Assembly (NCBI GenBank): GCA_037176845.1 | Contig: JAYKXP010000055.1 | Location: forward strand, 124,001 to 188,000 | Direction of reading: 5' to 3' | Length of the DNA: 64,000 bases | Source of the DNA: Paramarasmius palmivorus | Taxonomy: Eukaryota > Basidiomycota > Agaricomycetes > Agaricales > Marasmiaceae | In this document: in pieces, positions 37,531 through 50,657 of the stretch | Layout: every line of letters starts with the position of its first letter | Numbering within the stretch: position 1 is the stretch's first letter | The notes under the pieces: generated by a model | What the model was told of the DNA's origin: nothing | What the model saw: the letters and a program-made list of their open reading frames with translations, nothing else | Databases searched by the model: none | Translations under genes and position numbers: made by a program

Positions 37531-39504
37531 TCATTCCTCCTGTACATGTTCCTCTTCCTCCACCTCGAACGCACAACAAAACTTGTCCTTATCTAATAAC
37601 ACCAGTCCCTTCCCGTCTGGTGCCCATCGAAGATCCTTGGTATCAAACTGTTCTGTGGATTCCGAGAACGTCAACACTGGCCATACTCCGTTCAGAGGCA
37701 CGATAACTTACTCGCAGGTACACCAATACACTCCGCCACTTCTTGATCCCACTCATCGCTCCAAGCGTACATGCCTCTATTCCCACAACATAATGTCAAC
37801 GAACCTGCTCGTACGGGGTTCCAACGACAGTGTTGGACATTATTGGTGTGGAGTAGAACCGAACGTAATCGAGGAGCGAAGGATTCTTCAGACGATGGAG
37901 AAGGGAAGTGGTAGAGGTGCACGGCGGTTGGTGTTGATTCTATTCAGGTGTAGACGCAGTTTAGTGGAATGTAAAAGAACTAAGAGATAGTTGACTTACC
38001 AAATCGAGCGAGAAGCATTGTTCCTGTTCTGTTCCACTCTAGTTGTACTACGCCGCTCTTGGGGTTGGGCTTTGAAGGATCGGGCTTGTTGACGGTGATT
38101 GTGTGTGGGGCGTGAATTTTATCGTCTGGGATAGCCTCAAAGCAGTCAGCATTTTGAAATACGGTAGCAAGGTGTAACTCACATGATAAAAAACCTCTTC
38201 CTTCGGTTGACTCCTGCCAATTCGATGGTTCTCGCCAAATGATCTGAAGCAGGGGTCACGATCAACGCTCAAGTAGGTATATGGTCAAGAAGAGCTTACG
38301 ACGCCACTAGGTATTCGAGCTGATAACTCAAAAGTTGCTGCAGGTGCCCATGTCATGCTGTCAAGTATGTATATCTACCAGTAGGGACGTAAACACCAGA
38401 TCCCAGAAGAGCAAATGGACACATACCCGGTCGTCCCATCCTGCGACCGCCAGAAAAACACCTGTCGGGTGCCATGCTACTTCGCGTATCCCAAGAGTAG
38501 GTTCTGGATCTGGAGTAAAAGACGCCAGGAGTTTGCCAGCGAGGGTGATGATGTGGAGTTTATACTGGGGTGATAGGTTAATCGAATGCAATGACTTGAA
38601 TGCTAATAACCATGGACTGACTTCAAGAATGCCTTCCCAAACTGCTAGGTGATTCCCTGTCGGTGATAGCGAGAAGGACGCCAGCGAAGAAGTTGGTAGA
38701 GGAAAGTGCTATGAGAGAGCTTCTTTGAGTGATTGAAGAATGTGTATATGTAGACTAGACCCACCCGAACAAGTTTATACGACTCGGCAGCATCGTAGAG
38801 CCCCAGCGTGTCCTTTGATTTATGTCTTTCGGCGAGAACGAAGTATCGACCATCAGCTCTGAAGGTATACCCTGTCGCGTGTCAGAACAAGTTGAACCAT
38901 CATCCAAACTCCGCACCTTTATCGGGATGAACTGGATATTGAATATACGTCGATGAACCAGTTACCAAGGACCAGATGGTGACTCTGAGCTTTCGAACAA
39001 AACGTCAGTTGAGCCAGAAGAGGAGACAAAGGCAAGCCACTCACTCCCCATTCCGAGAAACAGAGTATCGTTCGGCCGTCTGGTGCCCATTCTGCTTTTA
39101 CTAGACCTGTCTTGGAGGTCAACACTGGTTCCAGTCGCGAAAAATCGACGCGTACCTTCGGCACCAGCATCTATCCTCGCACTCCATTCTTCATCTCGCA
39201 GCTTGAATACATGAACTACACCTCTTTTTGCACAAGCAGCCAGCACATATTCCGAGTCGCAAGACCATCCAGCATGAGTTATCCAAGTACTATTCGGTGG
39301 TGTAGATTTGGATTTGGTGTTTGAACTACCGAGAAGAGTTTGGGTTTGGGAAGGTGATGCATCGACCTGCCATGTTCTGGTGATTTGAAACGAATCTGTC
39401 CGTCGCACTATGATACGATCAAGGACTGCAGTGAGGATGAAATGGGCTCCTGGGCTGAAGGCGACGAGGCTAGATGACTGTTTGTAAATCTCTGTGAAAT
39501 CCAT
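37531..39504 (-). CDS. WD40 protein of the WRAP73/WDR8 family
   Basis: WDR8/WRAP73 proteins act at spindle pole bodies with Ssx2ip/Msd1-type partners. The start MDFTEIYKQSSSLVAFSPGAHF is typical. Next come HAGWSCDSEYVLAACAKRGVVHVF, AEWAPDGRTILCFSEWG, TIWSLVTG, IREVAWHPTGVFLAVAGWDDR, SYQLEYLVAS and GENHRIGRSQPKEEVFYH. The usual C-terminal block DLRWAPDGKGLVLLDKDKFCCAFE lies in the last exon, reached by a GTAAGT donor at about 37711. Reading through that donor would end the protein early at 37692 and lose the block. The TGA is at 37531. Convergent with the S1/P1 nuclease (105 nt apart), divergent from GH3 gene 2. Confidence 0.9.
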
Positions 39505-39888
39505 TGCTGAATTACCTCAGCATTGGGCTCTTTACTCTCTACTATTTGATTCTTTGCCGATTTTCTTCAGAGCGACCTCTAAAATTCAAGATTTCCCTCC
39601 AGGATTTCTGGAGGAGACTTCAAGGCCTCGGATTCATGCTCTGGTCAACGCTGCCACGATGTTTGGACACATATGTCATTCCAAGCCATTTCAAGCATCA
39701 GAAACCGTCGTCATTCGCCTGCCCTGAGCTTGCAATGCCACCAGATACCGTAGAGGCGGCTTCAGAGCTCAGACTGAGGACTTTCTGAGCCGGAACTTGT
39801 TGCTCAGCTGACCGGAGAATTTTCGGAATAAAAAGCTGCAAGACTTCGTCTTCGAGAAGCCAACTCTTCCGTCTAAACCACTACAGCC
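39505..39888. promoter_or_regulatory. Divergent promoter region, WRAP73 and GH3 gene 2
   Basis: 384 nt between the two start codons. A TATA-like 'ggaataaaaag' lies about 60 nt upstream of the GH3 gene 2 ATG on the plus strand. No operator was assigned. Confidence 0.45.
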
Positions 39889-42800
39889 ATGATTCGCCAG
39901 GGTCCTGTGTGGTTGGTCTATCTGACCCTACCACTTGCTTTTGCTCAGCAGGCGCCCTTCTTAGCCTCTGGCTCTGTTGGTTCTAGCAATTCGGTTCCAG
40001 GTTTGTCACACTGCACATGCTTCGCGCCTCCTTCATCTTCTAACAGACTCGTACAGTGACACACCCAGCTACAGAACCCAGAAAGATCGTTCCAATCAAG
40101 CATTACACCTTCGCCCCATTCCCTGCTCCATCACAAACCTCAATTCCTGGTCTCTTTCCAGAGACCGACCCAAGCGATCCACCTAGTGTTGGCTCAGCAG
40201 TTATTCCAAATTTTGAGCCCGCATGGATTGCTGCCTTCGAAAAGGCGAAGAAAAAGGTATGCTTCCGTTACTACTCCGGTTTGCCGGCCCGCAAGAGTGC
40301 TTGTTCCCCGTGGGAGAGCCTTGGCGCGATTTGAAAATCATTTTTATTACCGCCAAATCCAAAGTCGTTGAACGCTGGGCTAACCTATTTTGTTCCTGTT
40401 CCTAGGTTTCCGGATTGACTCTGGAAGAAAAAGTCAGCATCGGCACTGGCGTCGGGTACCAGGTTGGACGATGTGTCGGTAACATCCCGCCCATCGAACA
40501 CGCAGACTGGCCTGGTCTCTGTTTGCAGGTTGGTCTCTTTGATCGATTGTCCGTCACGAAGGGGAGATAGATGACAACTTACCCTAGGATGGGCCTTTGG
40601 GAGTTCGACTGGCGGATTACGTGACTGTTTTCCCGGCTGGTATCAATGCCGCTGCGACGTGAGTACTCTTCTCCCTAACAACTCTCCTGGTCATTTAGAC
40701 GAACCTTAGATGGAACCGTGACTTGATACGTGCACGAGGTGTCGCCATCGGCGAAGAATATCGTGGAAAGGGTGCCCATGTTGCCCTTGGCCCAGGTATG
40801 AACCTCTTCAGAGTTCCCCAAGCTGGCCGAAACTGGGAAGGTTTCGGAGCGGATCCATTCTTGACTGGTGAAGCTGCGTATGAAACCATCCTAGGCATTC
40901 AGCAGACTGGTGTCCAAGCATGTGCAAAACATTTGATTTTTAAGTGAGTTGTTTCTACTTACCGCCTGTCATGCAAGTGAATGACAATCTCGATAGTGAG
41001 CAAGAATATAAACGGACAATGTCGAGCTCGAACGTTGACGACAGGACTACCCATGAGCTTTACGCCCACCCATTCTTGAGGAGTGTACAGGCTGGTGTTG
41101 CAAGCTTGATGTGCAGCTACAGTACGTTGTGATTTGTTTCCTTTGAAAGGACGAGACTGATATCTATGTAGACCTCATCAACGGAACCTATGCTTGTGAG
41201 AATGATAGAATGCTGAACGATATCCTCAAGCGAGAGTACGCATTCCAAGGATGTGAGTGCTCGTGTATGACCTGTCCATTGGGTACTAAGACAGTTCTGT
41301 GGCAGATGTCATGTCAGACTGGCAAGCAAGTAAGCACAATATACATTCTCGACTGGAATTATATTCTGACCGTGCACGATCTATCAGCAATGTCGACCAT
41401 ATCTGCTATCACCGGGCTAGATGTACGTTCGGCACCCGTCGCCAGTATCATCGAGATTTTGACTGAAGTCTTACCTTACAAAGATGACGATGCCTGGTGA
41501 TATCACCCTTGGTAGTGGGCCTACGTCGTACTTTGGTGGCAATCTAACAACCTATGTACAAAACGGTACCGTACCTGAAGCTCGCGTCGACGATATGGGT
41601 ACGCCTTTTAGTAGCTTCGCTCAGATAGCACCTATTCATGTTCCTTCCCAGCCACCCGGATACTCGCAGCCTGGTACCTTCTCGGACAAGACACTGACTT
41701 TCCTTCCGTCAACTTCAACTCTTTCGACCCATTCGACCCAGCTACCAACGAGCACATTGACGTGCAAGCTGACCACTCGGATCTTGTACGACAGATTGGC
41801 TCCGCTTCTATAGTCCTCTTGAAGAACAAAGACAATGCCCTTCCGCTTTCCGGAAAGGAGAGGAGCATTTTGCTCGCTGGCAGCGATGCTGGACCCGCTA
41901 GCATTGGACCAAATAGATTCCTCAACCATGCTGGGCTCGAGGACGGACCGCTTGCTGTGGGTTGGGGATCGGGTACAGCGAATTTCACTTACTTGGTTTC
42001 AGTATGTGCCGATCCTCCCGTTCCTCCATACTAAACTCAGCGCATCCTACAGCCTTATGAAGCAATTGTTCCACGTGCTCGAAAGAATCGAGCTAGTATC
42101 TCGTGGACGTTCAATGACTACGATCTTGACACCGCTGGAAATTTGGCGCAGCACAGAGATGTTGCGTTGGTGTTCATTGCCGCTGATTCTGGAGAGACAA
42201 ACTCGCGCATCATATACGAGGATCCTATGCACCCCGGGGACATTGCCGATAGGTTAGTAGCCATCTGCTAGGCAGCTGGTTGCAAACTGATCATACTCTT
42301 GGGTCTAGGGCAAATCTCACGGCATGGCACGGCGGAGAAGATCTCGTTCTTGCTGTCGCCGCCCAGAACAACAACACCATTGTCGTTGTAAACAGTGTTG
42401 GACCGCTGATCGTTGAGTCGTGGATTGATCACCCCAATGTCACTGCTGTAAGTTTCGTCCTTGTACATAGTATTCTTGGTTCTTACAAGTTGCTTTCCAG
42501 GTCCTCTGGGCCGGCTTGCTAGGGAACGAGGTCGGCAATGCTATTGCAGATGTCCTATATGGCGACGTGAACCCATCAGGAAGACTTCCCTACACTATTG
42601 CAAAGAGCCTCGAAGATTACCCCGCTCAACTGGTGGTTGGCGGTGAACTAAATGACATCATTTCAATCCCGTACTCGGAAGGGTAGGCGTGCTCATTCTT
42701 TACGAACCATGCAGAAGCTCAATAGCCTTGCATCCTAGCCTTGAGATTGATTATCGTCACTTCGATGCGGTACGTGTTCAGATTTCTTCCTCCCTCAAAT

Positions 42801-43363
42801 GGCACCCCTAAACACTCTGAACAGCATGACATCGAGCCACGATTTGAGTTTGGATTTGGTCTCAGCTATACTGAATGGGAGTACAGCGACCTCAACATCG
42901 CCACTGTCGATAGTCCTACCGACGTTGACACCAGAGAAGAGGCCTGGGCTCGAGGAAAGGCTACTCCTGTTGAGTTTGGCTCTTCAGTGGCTGTATGGTA
43001 TGGTTCAACCGTCACCATTGTTGCGATAAATACTGAGGAGCCGCTTACGATAGGCTTCACAAACCTGCTTTCAATGTAACGTTTGCTGTGAGGAACACTG
43101 GTGCCCAAGCAGGTACCGAGATCTCGCAGTTGTACCTCAACATGCCCAGCTCAGCCGGTGAACCGCCATCGATCTTGAAGGGTTTCAATCACATCGAAGT
43201 TTCCCCTGGAGAAACCAAGACTGTTAGTATCCTCCTGTCGAGGTACGACGTTTCAATTTGGGACGCAGGAGCTCAGGGATGGATGAAACCTGAAGGGGAA
43301 ATCGGAGTTACCATTGGACGAAGCTCAAGGGATGGGAAGTTGGTCGGGAAACTACCTTTATGA
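39889..43363 (+). CDS. Secreted GH3 beta-glucosidase 2
   Basis: Paralogue of GH3 gene 1 on the other strand. Signal peptide [19 protein letters not shown]; the Ser-rich linker of gene 1 is much shorter here. Then [54 protein letters not shown], the nucleophile region YVMSDWQATMS (Asp) and [12 protein letters not shown]. In the second domain: [51 protein letters not shown], and the Fn3-like end [19 protein letters not shown]. Introns match those of gene 1. They include one that splits the codon before YVMSDW and one just after WQA. Every exon junction I followed keeps the frame, so this copy looks intact. Convergent with the truncated FunK1 gene. Confidence 0.92.
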
Positions 43364-43603
43364 TGCCTGATTTCAAGTAGCAGATCTTATGAAGTGTGCA
43401 GTGTATATCGATTGTGGAGTCTTCACTAGGTAATAATCAAAATCGGCTTTAGTTCCGTGTATATGTCGTAAATCATGAAATGTTGAGAGAATCGTAAACA
43501 GTTGTAGGTATGTAAACTGTCCATGATGATACGTGCTCGCTGAAACCAGCAATGTCGCCTGTTAGACCCGCCATGTTTCGATAAGAGGTAGTCACCGATG
43601 CGC

Positions 43604-44682
43604 TTACTGCCGCTGGTGGCGATGTTGGTGAGTAGAATTGCGTTCAGCCCGCTTGTCGGTGAGTTTCGATGGATCCTCCAACACCCTGCAAAAACAGCTG
43701 TATATATACTCCCAGGTTTCAAGGTCGGCCATAAATAAGTCATATCTATAGACCTTATGACGGTGAATCCTAGCAGGATCGTTCGCATACTTTATCTTGG
43801 CATCTTCGAAGTATTCCCTGTCTTCTTCTGTCGGAGGAAAGTCGTATCGCACAGCTACTAAATCTTCGAACTCGCAGACGAGTTGCTGTAGGGGTCCTGG
43901 AGAGAGACCTGTACGTTTCATATCCCTTGCGATGATTCCCATCTTCTTGATATCACCACCCGAGCCCCACCTTCCCCCCTCGATGAGATGCAAGTCGAAC
44001 CCAAGCTTCATGAGCTTCTCGACCTCATTCGGCGCTATACCGTGAGAGGTATAATTCAAGGTCAACCAACAAAGCACGTAGAAGAACGATTCCAGATCGT
44101 CAGCGCGCATTTGCCGGTGGGATGTGCCAAGAAGCATTGTCGCCGACATAAATTGCCATGTGCCCTACAGAACTCTCGATGAGTACATCTACGCAAATGG
44201 CAAGTTAAGGATGTGCCAACCTTTCTTTCGCAGTGTCTTGGATTGTAATCGGTGTCCCAATCGATCAAAATACCGTTTCCGTCTTTGTCAAGGAGAATAT
44301 TTCCTACGCTAACATCCCGGTGCAACATCTTGAGTTTGTAGTAGGCTCTGCGGTGCGCTAAAGAAACCACCATCAACGACATAATTGAAACGGATGGTCT
44401 GAATGTAACTCACCTTCCATCCCATCTTTCAATGCGTTAACGAGCTCCCATGTGGTATCGAATCTATTGAGAGGACGACCAACGTCTTTGAAGGCGATGC
44501 AGTAACGCCAAGGGTGTAGCCGAACATCGAAGAACTTTGGTTTCAGAGTGTATGATATACGGTATGCTTTTCTCTTGAAGCTTCTCGTAGATTGGGCTCA
44601 TCATGTCCTGGTCCGAGTCGGCGCTCTCGGAAGGTTTATCAACAAGAACTCGACTAGAATGAGAGTGAGTTTGCGAGCTCAT
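43604..44682 (-). pseudogene. Truncated FunK1-type protein kinase (copy 1)
   Basis: C-terminal half of a fungal-type kinase of the FunK1 family. From DVGRPLNRFDTTWELVNALKDGM it carries the catalytic loop LHRDVSVGNIL, the metal loop LIDWD, GTWQFMSATMLLGTS and RADDLESFFYVLCWLTLNY. These match the intact copy at 57920-60224 exon for exon. The first ~358 residues of that copy are absent. Instead a new short start (MSSQTHSHSSRVLVDKPSES) runs straight into SPIYEKLQEKSIPYI, aligned to TIYKELHEKEVPHI. A further ~20 residues are missing near 44545-44562, with a frame change that no intron explains. The N-lobe with its Lys is lost, so kinase activity is unlikely. The promoter is strikingly conserved. 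Confidence 0.82.
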
Positions 44683-44731
44683 GGTAGGCAAGTGAAAGAT
44701 TTCATGGTGGAGAGCAAGAGGCAAATAAGGT

Positions 44732-44832
44732 AGGCCGCGACCTGGCAGTATAAAGAGAACAATGAAACGTGATCGTGGCTGCTTCGTTTTCCCTTATTGG
44801 GTGATGAAAATTCACACGCCTAACAGCCGAGC
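44732..44832 (-). promoter_or_regulatory. Conserved FunK1 upstream block, copy 1
   Basis: Read on the minus strand this ~100-nt block matches 57749-57850 (plus) over nearly its full length, roughly 85-90 per cent by eye. Shared runs include GGCGTGTGAATTTTC, GCCACGATCACGTT and CATTGTTCTCTTTATAC. The last run contains a TATA-like element (CTTTATAC). Similarity fades before the start codon. Confidence 0.75.
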
Positions 44833-45142
44833 GTAACCCTTTCACCTTGTCTCAAGCTTGTTCTTTCTGGCGCCTTGCATGGAACTCGGAATGCTGGTTT
44901 GCCTTGTATCGATAAGAAATTTACATCGAAGCAAAAGTATTTGCATCAATCCTGGATTAAGGCGCATAAAGTTCTCGATACTTGATACTTGCATGATGTG
45001 CGTGACCACGTTTCATCGCAGGCTAAATTCAAAGACCTATATACCACTTTCAAGTTTCCAATTGCGCCGAGTCCTGGAAGTCGCTCATTTATAGTACATA
45101 CCGTGTCAATAGGAAATACAGTGAACATCGTATTACAGTGTG
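44833..45142. other. Intergenic, FunK1 copy 1 to flippase
   Basis: About 310 nt between the conserved upstream block of FunK1 copy 1 and the 3' end of the P4-ATPase gene. No gene was seen. Confidence 0.4.
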
Positions 45143-48100
45143 CTATGACCTTTTCTCCTTGAAACCCCTTTTAAGCGAAGAAAACCAAAACTTTTTACTC
45201 CGTCCTGTTGTGCCATCTCCAGAGTCCAGGACGCGGTTTCGAACACGCCGGCGTCTCTGGGATAGGTTAGACTGCAGACGGCGAATCGCTGTCCCATGTT
45301 CTTCGGTTGCAAAGTCGAACCCACGGTCTGTAGATGTCAATCCAGTTGACATGTCCACTCTGCTCGCAGATCGAGCCAGCGGTGCCCCAGCTCCTGTGAT
45401 ATTCATACTAGACCTTCGAGAGCCTACAGAGGATACCCGGGAAGCACGACGAGGCCTCTTCATCTCGAGCAGCCCAATGTCCCCTTGTTGGCTCGTCAAG
45501 GCACGCAGATCTCGACCACGTTCCTTTGCCTGAATGAATCGGACTAGTTCAATGTCGGTGGGCGCGTAAGCGGATTTGTATGCCCTGAACATGAATCGAG
45601 GTGCCAGTGACATGGAAATAATGAGGAGAAGCCCCAGCCAGTAGGGGGCCGAAGCAAAGACGTAATAGTAATTTCCATAAAACAGGTAATTCCGTTCATT
45701 TGAAGGAGAAGTCGACCCGATGAGCTAGGGAGATATCAAAGATAGTCCTTGAGTATTCAGAAATACCACTTGCCGTATACAACCAAACTAGGGCAGCACC
45801 GATGAAAAGAAGAATTACCACGAACCAGGACCAAGACAGCGCAAGCATCCCTACGAAAAAACTCGTAGACATGACAACAGACACTGCAGCGGTCTATAAT
45901 ACAAGTATTAGGAATGAACTTGAATGCAGTCCTTAGGCTCCATACCGTTGATCGCTCATAGAATGCGGCGTCGTACCCATCGGGGCGCGTACTCGTTGTG
46001 TCATAGATTAACATGGTAAAGAAAAAGATGATAGCTGACTGCAGACAGCATTTAAAACGTGTCAAAGAGAGATGCAGAAGAAATACCTGGTAGACACCGT
46101 CGATCATGAACGAACAAAAGGTTCGAAAAGAAAAGTATGTCCTTTCACGCCCGTATCGGTACAGCTCGGGCAAATCCATCATGGTGCGGTCGTCTGAGGA
46201 CAGAATGAGTTATTTACTATGGGTTGCAAGACCATGCGACATACCTAATATACGATCTGCGACTCCGATCGCGTATGGCAAACAAAGTGTCCAAATTCCT
46301 GAAAAATGCGGGAGGTTAGCATCCTGGGAACGAATTTCCTTATTTGGACACAAAACTAGCCATTGTAGAAGAGTATATAGACGTAGTCTAAGCCGCTGCC
46401 CATTAATCAGTTATATGCGTCGAAAGAATGAGGGGAAAAAATGGGGGGGAGGAGGAGGAGGAAGTGGGAGGACGGTAGGTGGCGGTAGGCTTTGGGAGGA
46501 CTCACAATGTCGCACTCCAGCCGCAATAGATCTGATACCACCACGAGAGCCCGCTGGGTACGGTATTCTTGTAAAAGAATGCGAGAATTCTTGAATAGTG
46601 GCTTGAGCGCTTAGGAAGTCGCGAGAGTGTCACGTGACAGAAGGACTTACAGGGTCCCAATCCTATAATATGACCAGTGTCCATGAACGAGCAGGAGCTT
46701 CTTCAAGAAACGGAACTAGAGCTTCTGAGTCAGCATCAATTGTCACGTAGAGTCAGTATACCTTACCTGCGCAATCGCATAATCCGATGAGTTGACCGCC
46801 TGAAGACCCTCTTCACCTGATATCCCAACACCAACATCCGCGGCCTGTATCATGCTGACATCATTTGCCCCATCGCCAATAGCCAGCGTCATCGCTTTCA
46901 AACCGTCCTTAACCAGCCTGACGACGAGAGCTTTTTGCAATGGTGACACACGACAACAAATGACACCCTCGCAGGCTGTACCGAGTTGAAGTAATAACTC
47001 CTTGTTCTCTTCTGTGTCAAATGCCTTTGTTCAAAGAATGAGAATGTCAGTTGTATGCAAGCATTACTGATGCTCACCTGTAGTAGTGCTGCGCCATCTA
47101 CCACAAGAATGTATCCACCAGGTCTTTCACCGTTGTCTTGGCCGACGATAGACGACATCCCAGTATTAACGCGATGCAAACGGGGTTGCGAAAAGATGGA
47201 CGATGTTTGTGGCAATACTTCCTTCATCTCCGAAACTTTCTCCGAGAAGAAAGTTTCTACTGCGGCCACTAATTGCTCCTGCACCGATTTACCGCCGCCT
47301 CCACGGATTATTATGATATTTGACTCCGAAGAGATGAGGTTCGTGCTTCGACCAATAGCTGCGAAAATTTTCAGTTTCTGTCGTCATGCGAGGATGCCTA
47401 GTCTCACCAATAGCAGTTTCCATCTTATCACCTGTGGCAACCCAAACCTTGATTCCGGCTCGTTTGAGGTCAGCAATCGTCTCTGGGACACCATCTTGGA
47501 GTTTGTCTTCGATGGCAGTAGCACCTAACAGATGGAGATCCTTCTCAATATCCTCCGAAAGAATGTCGATCCGCGCTTCGCGATCATCAATTGCCATTTG
47601 AGCTTCGTTATACTTTTCCGCCCAGGCCTCGTAATCATCGTCTACACAATCCAGTCAGCGACCAAGAAAGTCAGATCTACAGATACGCACCAGGAATAAC
47701 TTTAAACGCCAATGTCAACGTCCTCAAACCCTCGTTCGCGAATTCATTCAAGTGCCCCTCTGTTGCCTGCTTCAGCTCCTCTCCTCCATCCGCCAACCTC
47801 TCGAAGATAACATTGTCGGCGCCTTTGCACAGCAAAAGAACGCCTTTATCACGGTCTTGTTCATCCATCCTCCTGACAATAACGCTCATCCTCTTCCTTG
47901 CGCTATCGAACTCCAAAATATTTAATAATTCGTACTTCTCAATCACCCCGTTCGGCTTCTTCAAGGACAATACCTCCTTATCCTTCCCAACGAAGGCGAA
48001 TCCCATATCAGCAGCAGCCTGAACCAAAGCAGCCTCGTCGGGAGATTGAGCTTTGTATTCTATCGCGCCTGTTTCTGGATTCGTCGACGCCAACGCAGTG

Positions 48101-50039
48101 TGGCAAAGTGATAAGACTGTAAAGAACCCGTGAAGGAGACGTGCATGGGAATCGGAATTTTCATCTGTAGACGCCATGGCAGATGTAATGTCCCCGTGTA
48201 AGTCGGAGTCGTAAAAGCGGTGCTCGTCTTCGTCTGTGGGGGATTGTCCTTCCGGGTCAGCCGTCCGCGAGTTCTCAATAATCGGGGTGTCCTGCGTCTG
48301 CTCTTCGCGATTCGTAGCTGCACTTCCTTTATACACTTTGCGACCGATAGCACATTGACGGAATACCATGACGTTCTACAAAAGAAGCATTTAGGAGGAA
48401 TGTGCTCGAGACTAAACGCGACCTGCTCACCTGCGTTAATGTACCAGTTTTATCCGAGAATATGTACTCTATTTGACCCAAATCATCTGTGAGATTCCAG
48501 TTCCTAGCCTGTGTCCAGATTTTCTTCTTTTCGTAGTACATGTCCTTGTCGTGATTTATGAAGATAGACTGAATGGTATGCACAGACTCTAGTGTGAGGT
48601 ATAGAGCAATGGGAACAAGTGCTTGGAATCTATTTCGCCATTAGCCGCGTGTCGTTTCAAAGAAACGCTTACTCACGTTAAGAGCCCATAACAAAACGTG
48701 ATAAGGCCGTTGATTTCAGGGTTATCGTCGGATTCGTCAGCGAAGAGAAGCCAAGGGGCATCCAAAGGGTAATATTCCTTCTCAAGGAACGAGTCGACAA
48801 TGGCGCAGACGTCGACATGATGAATATCAGCCCTAAATTGATCGCTCTGTTTCAGGTTTATTCAGTTTTCGCACCAAGTTACACCACCAAAGAGAATTTG
48901 CTCACACCAACGGACCCATCTGCCTCTCGATTTTACTCGATTTACTGGGAGTAGCGCCGGCGTTCAGCACACGATCTTGGTGTCATTTCCCGTGAACAGC
49001 ACCACACCAATGACCCATGACGTATTCCTCAACACCGTCCCGCGCAACAATGTCGACTGCAAATCCGCCGGAAACCTCTGCCCTCCAGACCCAAACTCCA
49101 CGACAGCATTTAGGCGATACATGTTATTCTCTGGCTTGTCGCATTTCACCCGAAAGGCATTCTTGGGACTGGCACATTCCTCCGGTGTACGAAGATGAGT
49201 TAGAGGAGGAAACGGCGGTGCGGGATTTGAGGTTAGTTTCGCCATCTAGGCTCTTCGTCTCAACATAAGCCACGTTCTCCTCGTCGGACGTTGCGCAGAT
49301 GAGCAAATCGGCTGGTATTGCCTCGTTTTCGTTGACCTTGACAAGGTCGCCGACACGGAGGTCTTCCCAAGCAATCTGTGCCCAATGCGGCGTGTCGGGA
49401 CTTTCAGGATCTTCCAATTGAGTTTCTGGAGGCGGTGCCGGTGATGATCCTTTCTCTGCTTTAACCTGAGCACTGGAATCAACACCCGCGGGAGCATCGC
49501 TTTCCGTAGCTACTCGATCCTTGGCAAAGTTGGGCAAGAAACGTAGAACAGCAGATGACTCTTTTTTGGGCTCTGCGGGATTCGGATTAGACCAGGAACC
49601 GCCCCTTAAGACTTCCACAAGGCTCTGATTGACACGCTTGTCCAATCTGTGCCTATTCCAGTCCTCGTACGCGTCCTTCCCCGCCCTAAACCCAAGCATG
49701 CCTATCAAAGGAAGGATGACCACGCCCGGTGAGATCAACCTGAATTGCGGAAAGAACTGGATGACCACCAAGAGTAAAAAGTAGCTACATTGAAATGTTG
49801 AGCATTCTAATCCAATGCAACCAGTAAATCACTTACGAATAAACGAAATGCTTGAATTGCTCCAACAAGTTCACAGGTAAAAACGTCAGGAGCGTATACC
49901 TGGACGTTATAACCTGGTTACTGCAAAAGACCACATCTTCTTCGGAATCCACAGCTCGATCCTCATTGACATGTACCGTGCGGGGTAAAACGGGGACCTC
50001 CTTGGGCTTGAACAAGGGAAACGAATCCAAAAACTTCAT
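45143..50039 (-). CDS. P4-type phospholipid flippase (Dnf-like)
   Basis: Membrane ATPase that moves phospholipids to the cytosolic leaflet. N-terminal TVHVNEDR and [18 protein letters not shown], the A-domain motif [11 protein letters not shown] (49235-49246), the phosphorylation site [10 protein letters not shown] (Asp near 48454), [62 protein letters not shown], then late membrane helices and a basic C-terminal tail ([16 protein letters not shown]). Many introns; the one starting at 46360 has donor GCTAGT (GC-AG) and joins LFYNG to [17 protein letters not shown]. Two frame breaks occur: an extra T in the run at 49210-49212 (after RTAV) and an extra 'GT' near 48967-48972 (after NDTKIV). Flanking frames are perfect. 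Start 50039 is the first ATG in the conserved frame; an upstream exon is possible. Confidence 0.9.
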
Positions 50040-50657
50040 CAGGTTGATCAACCTGCTGAAGGGGGGCAAATATCGGGCAGAACTTGCTATCGCCCGGCCT
50101 TTATACGTTATGGTCGAAGGAAAGGATGCAACAAGCTGTGGAACCTGGGGAAAGTAATCAATGTACCATGCGACATTAGTGAATGACAAGTTCACCTGGG
50201 CAGAGCTCGTTCTCGGCAAAAATGGCTACACGCCTGTCACATTTTAGCTAAATAAGGAAATGTCACGATATGTGATGGTTTCGCGGAGCTCATCCGGGGA
50301 GGCTACAAGCTCCATCGCCCAACCATCGCCTTCATTGTGCTGGAGGCTAGGAAGGCGTAGTGGAGGAGTTCCAGCCTCTTTCACTAGTTCAAAGCTGCAG
50401 AGTCCTGAAGACGAGCTCTACAACGCTTAATCACGCATAATTCACCAAAATGCATCGTGTCATCGGGCCCCGAAGACTCCGAAGAGAATTCTAGGAAGCG
50501 ATAAGGGGGGTGAATGAATTCATGAAAGAAATGATACAGCTTTATGTATAGATGTCCGCAGTAGAATGATACAGATAGTTACGCTACAATGGTTATTACA
50601 ATGTCCTCGCCAGTCCGGCTTGAAAGTTCCATAGCCACAGCTCCTTCGGGATCAAGT
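50040..50657. other. Intergenic between the flippase start and Hsp20 stop
   Basis: About 620 nt, expected to hold the flippase promoter and 5' leader. Further upstream exons of the flippase cannot be excluded (an acceptor-like 'tttccccag' lies on the minus strand near 50149). No other gene was seen. Confidence 0.4.

Noticed and set aside
46441..46470. GGA-rich repeat 'gggggggaggaggagg' as a regulatory or coding element
   Set aside because: It lies in an intron of the P4-ATPase gene and looks like simple low-complexity sequence.
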